Of a DNA stretch of 14,408 nucleotides, positions 13,636 through 14,408 are shown piece after piece; the stretch's first letter is position 1, and every line of letters starts with the position of its first letter. This stretch comes from an uncultured Ruminococcus sp. GTDB taxonomy: Bacteria; Bacillota; Clostridia; Oscillospirales; Ruminococcaceae. A program made the position numbers and the translations under genes. The stretch covers positions 1 to 14,408 of the forward strand of contig UQYK01000050.1 of NCBI GenBank assembly GCA_900545285.1. Direction: 5' to 3'. Under the pieces are notes generated by a model. The model was not told where the DNA came from. It was given only the letters and a program-made list of their open reading frames with translations, and made no database searches.

Positions 13636-14408
13636 ATGAACCGCACCAGCAAAGGTAACCTTTATATTCTCGCCGCCGCCCTTTTATGGTCTACCGGCGG
13701 ACTCATAATGAAAGCTGTCCCGTTTAACGGAATCGTCGTCAATTTTTTCCGGACTGTTTTCGCATTTCTTTTTTTTGCGGCTATGCGGCGGAGTTTTCGT
13801 ATAAAAATCAACAAAACTATACTGCTGGGGGCGTTTTGCTTTTTTGCCAGCACTACATTTTACGCATGTTCCAATAAAATGACGACAGCCGCCAATGCTA
13901 TCGTGCTGCAGTACACGGCGCCTATGTTTGTGCTGGCGATGCAGTGCGTCAGAGAGAGGACTCTGCCGAAGCGGCGGGATGTGATCCTGCTGACGGCGGC
14001 CTTTTTCGGTATGATTCTGTTTTTCTGCGATCAGCTGGATCCGGGAAAGATGCTGGGCAATATTTTCGGCGTGCTGGCCGGTGTATTTTTTGCCGCTATG
14101 TTTGTGGTGAATCAGATGCCGGGAGCGAGTAATGCGGACGCCAATATGCTGGGATTTCTCATGACGATAGTAATCGGTCTGCCTTTTGTCGTGACTGAGG
14201 ATCTCCATTTTACGCCGCAGATTGCCGCAGCGCTGGTATTTTTGGGTACAATTCAGATCGGAATGGCTTATTATATGTTTTCAAAAGGAGTAAGTCTCAC
14301 GCCTCCTGTCAATGCTTCTCTTATCAGCGTGCTGGAAGCAGTTCTCAATCCTCTTTGGGTATTTCTGGCGCTGGGAGAACGTCCGGGCAATTTCGCGTTG
14401 CTGGGAGC
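13636..14408 (+). CDS. EamA-family (DMT) transporter, 3' end outside the window
   Basis: An open frame runs to the right edge and gives 257 residues of an expected 280-300. It is strongly hydrophobic with about nine membrane segments and two EamA repeats. The first begins NLYILAAALLWSTGGLIMK and includes NAIVLQYTAPMFV, and the second begins near GNIFGVLAGVFFAAMFVVNQ and includes GVSLTPPVNASLISVLEAVLNPLW. Members export metabolites or drugs; the substrate cannot be predicted. Two in-frame starts are possible: ATG 13609, only 2 nt after GGGAG, and ATG 13636, 11 nt after GGAG. The second was chosen. It uses GCG, CGG and ATA codons more freely than the genes to the left (judged by eye), which may mean a different origin. 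Confidence 0.85.
   Translation, partial: MNRTSKGNLYILAAALLWSTGGLIMKAVPFNGIVVNFFRTVFAFLFFAAMRRSFRIKINKTILLGAFCFFASTTFYACSNKMTTAANAIVLQYTAPMFVLAMQCVRERTLPKRRDVILLTAAFFGMILFFCDQLDPGKMLGNIFGVLAGVFFAAMFVVNQMPGASNADANMLGFLMTIVIGLPFVVTEDLHFTPQIAAALVFLGTIQIGMAYYMFSKGVSLTPPVNASLISVLEAVLNPLWVFLALGERPGNFALLG

Noticed and set aside
13684..14208. Minus-strand open frame of 174 codons opposite the exporter
   Set aside because: It is rich in His, Lys and Arg as expected for the reverse of a hydrophobic membrane-protein gene; the plus strand has clear EamA repeats.
1..14408. Insertion sequences, CRISPR arrays, tRNA or rRNA genes
   Set aside because: No transposase, regularly spaced repeat array or RNA-gene sequence was recognised on either strand; this is a reading by eye, not a search.

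Overview
The window looks like chromosome from a Gram-positive gut Clostridia member, most likely a Ruminococcus-type Oscillospirales bacterium. This is inferred from strong AGGAGG-type ribosome binding sites, consensus TTGACA/TATAAT promoters, intrinsic terminators with T-tracts, a secreted protein with a type I dockerin, and a GH31 alpha-glucosidase close to Ruminococcus/Blautia enzymes. No mobile element, CRISPR array, tRNA or rRNA was seen.

Layout. 60-2250 (minus): an ECF sigma factor and an overlapping membrane anti-sigma factor, behind a promoter of ECF type that suggests autoregulation. 2376-4493 (minus): a two-gene operon of a family 2 glycosyltransferase and UDP-galactopyranose mutase (glf), with ATGA translational coupling, a consensus promoter and a strong terminator. 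4529-6258 (minus): a secreted dockerin protein with an elaborate control region (tandem 21-bp-period direct repeats, extended -10, a leader with strong Shine-Dalgarno sequences that serve no ATG) and a reading-frame break in an A8 tract inside the signal-peptide coding region. 6262-6720: an AT-rich gap with a plus-strand promoter and a possible decayed small zinc-knuckle gene. 6679-8202 (minus): UDP-glucose dehydrogenase (ugd), with a structured 5' leader. 8244-9102 (minus): a DUF389 membrane protein.

9138-10555 (plus): a cation/proton antiporter behind a fluoride (crcB-type) riboswitch whose pseudoknot strand is shared with an intrinsic terminator. 10563-11538 (minus): an AraC-family regulator, divergent from the GH31 alpha-glucosidase at 11564-13540. 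The GH31 C-terminus is replaced by unrelated sequence from about 13427. A partial EamA-family exporter then runs off the right edge, so 13427 may be a recombination junction or an assembly join.

How the genes work together. glf, the glycosyltransferase and ugd make or use nucleotide sugars (UDP-galactofuranose, UDP-glucuronate) for surface polysaccharide. The AraC regulator probably controls the alpha-glucosidase. The antiporter is probably a fluoride-stress gene. The most notable signals are the fluoride switch on an antiporter, the dockerin gene's control region, and its frame break.
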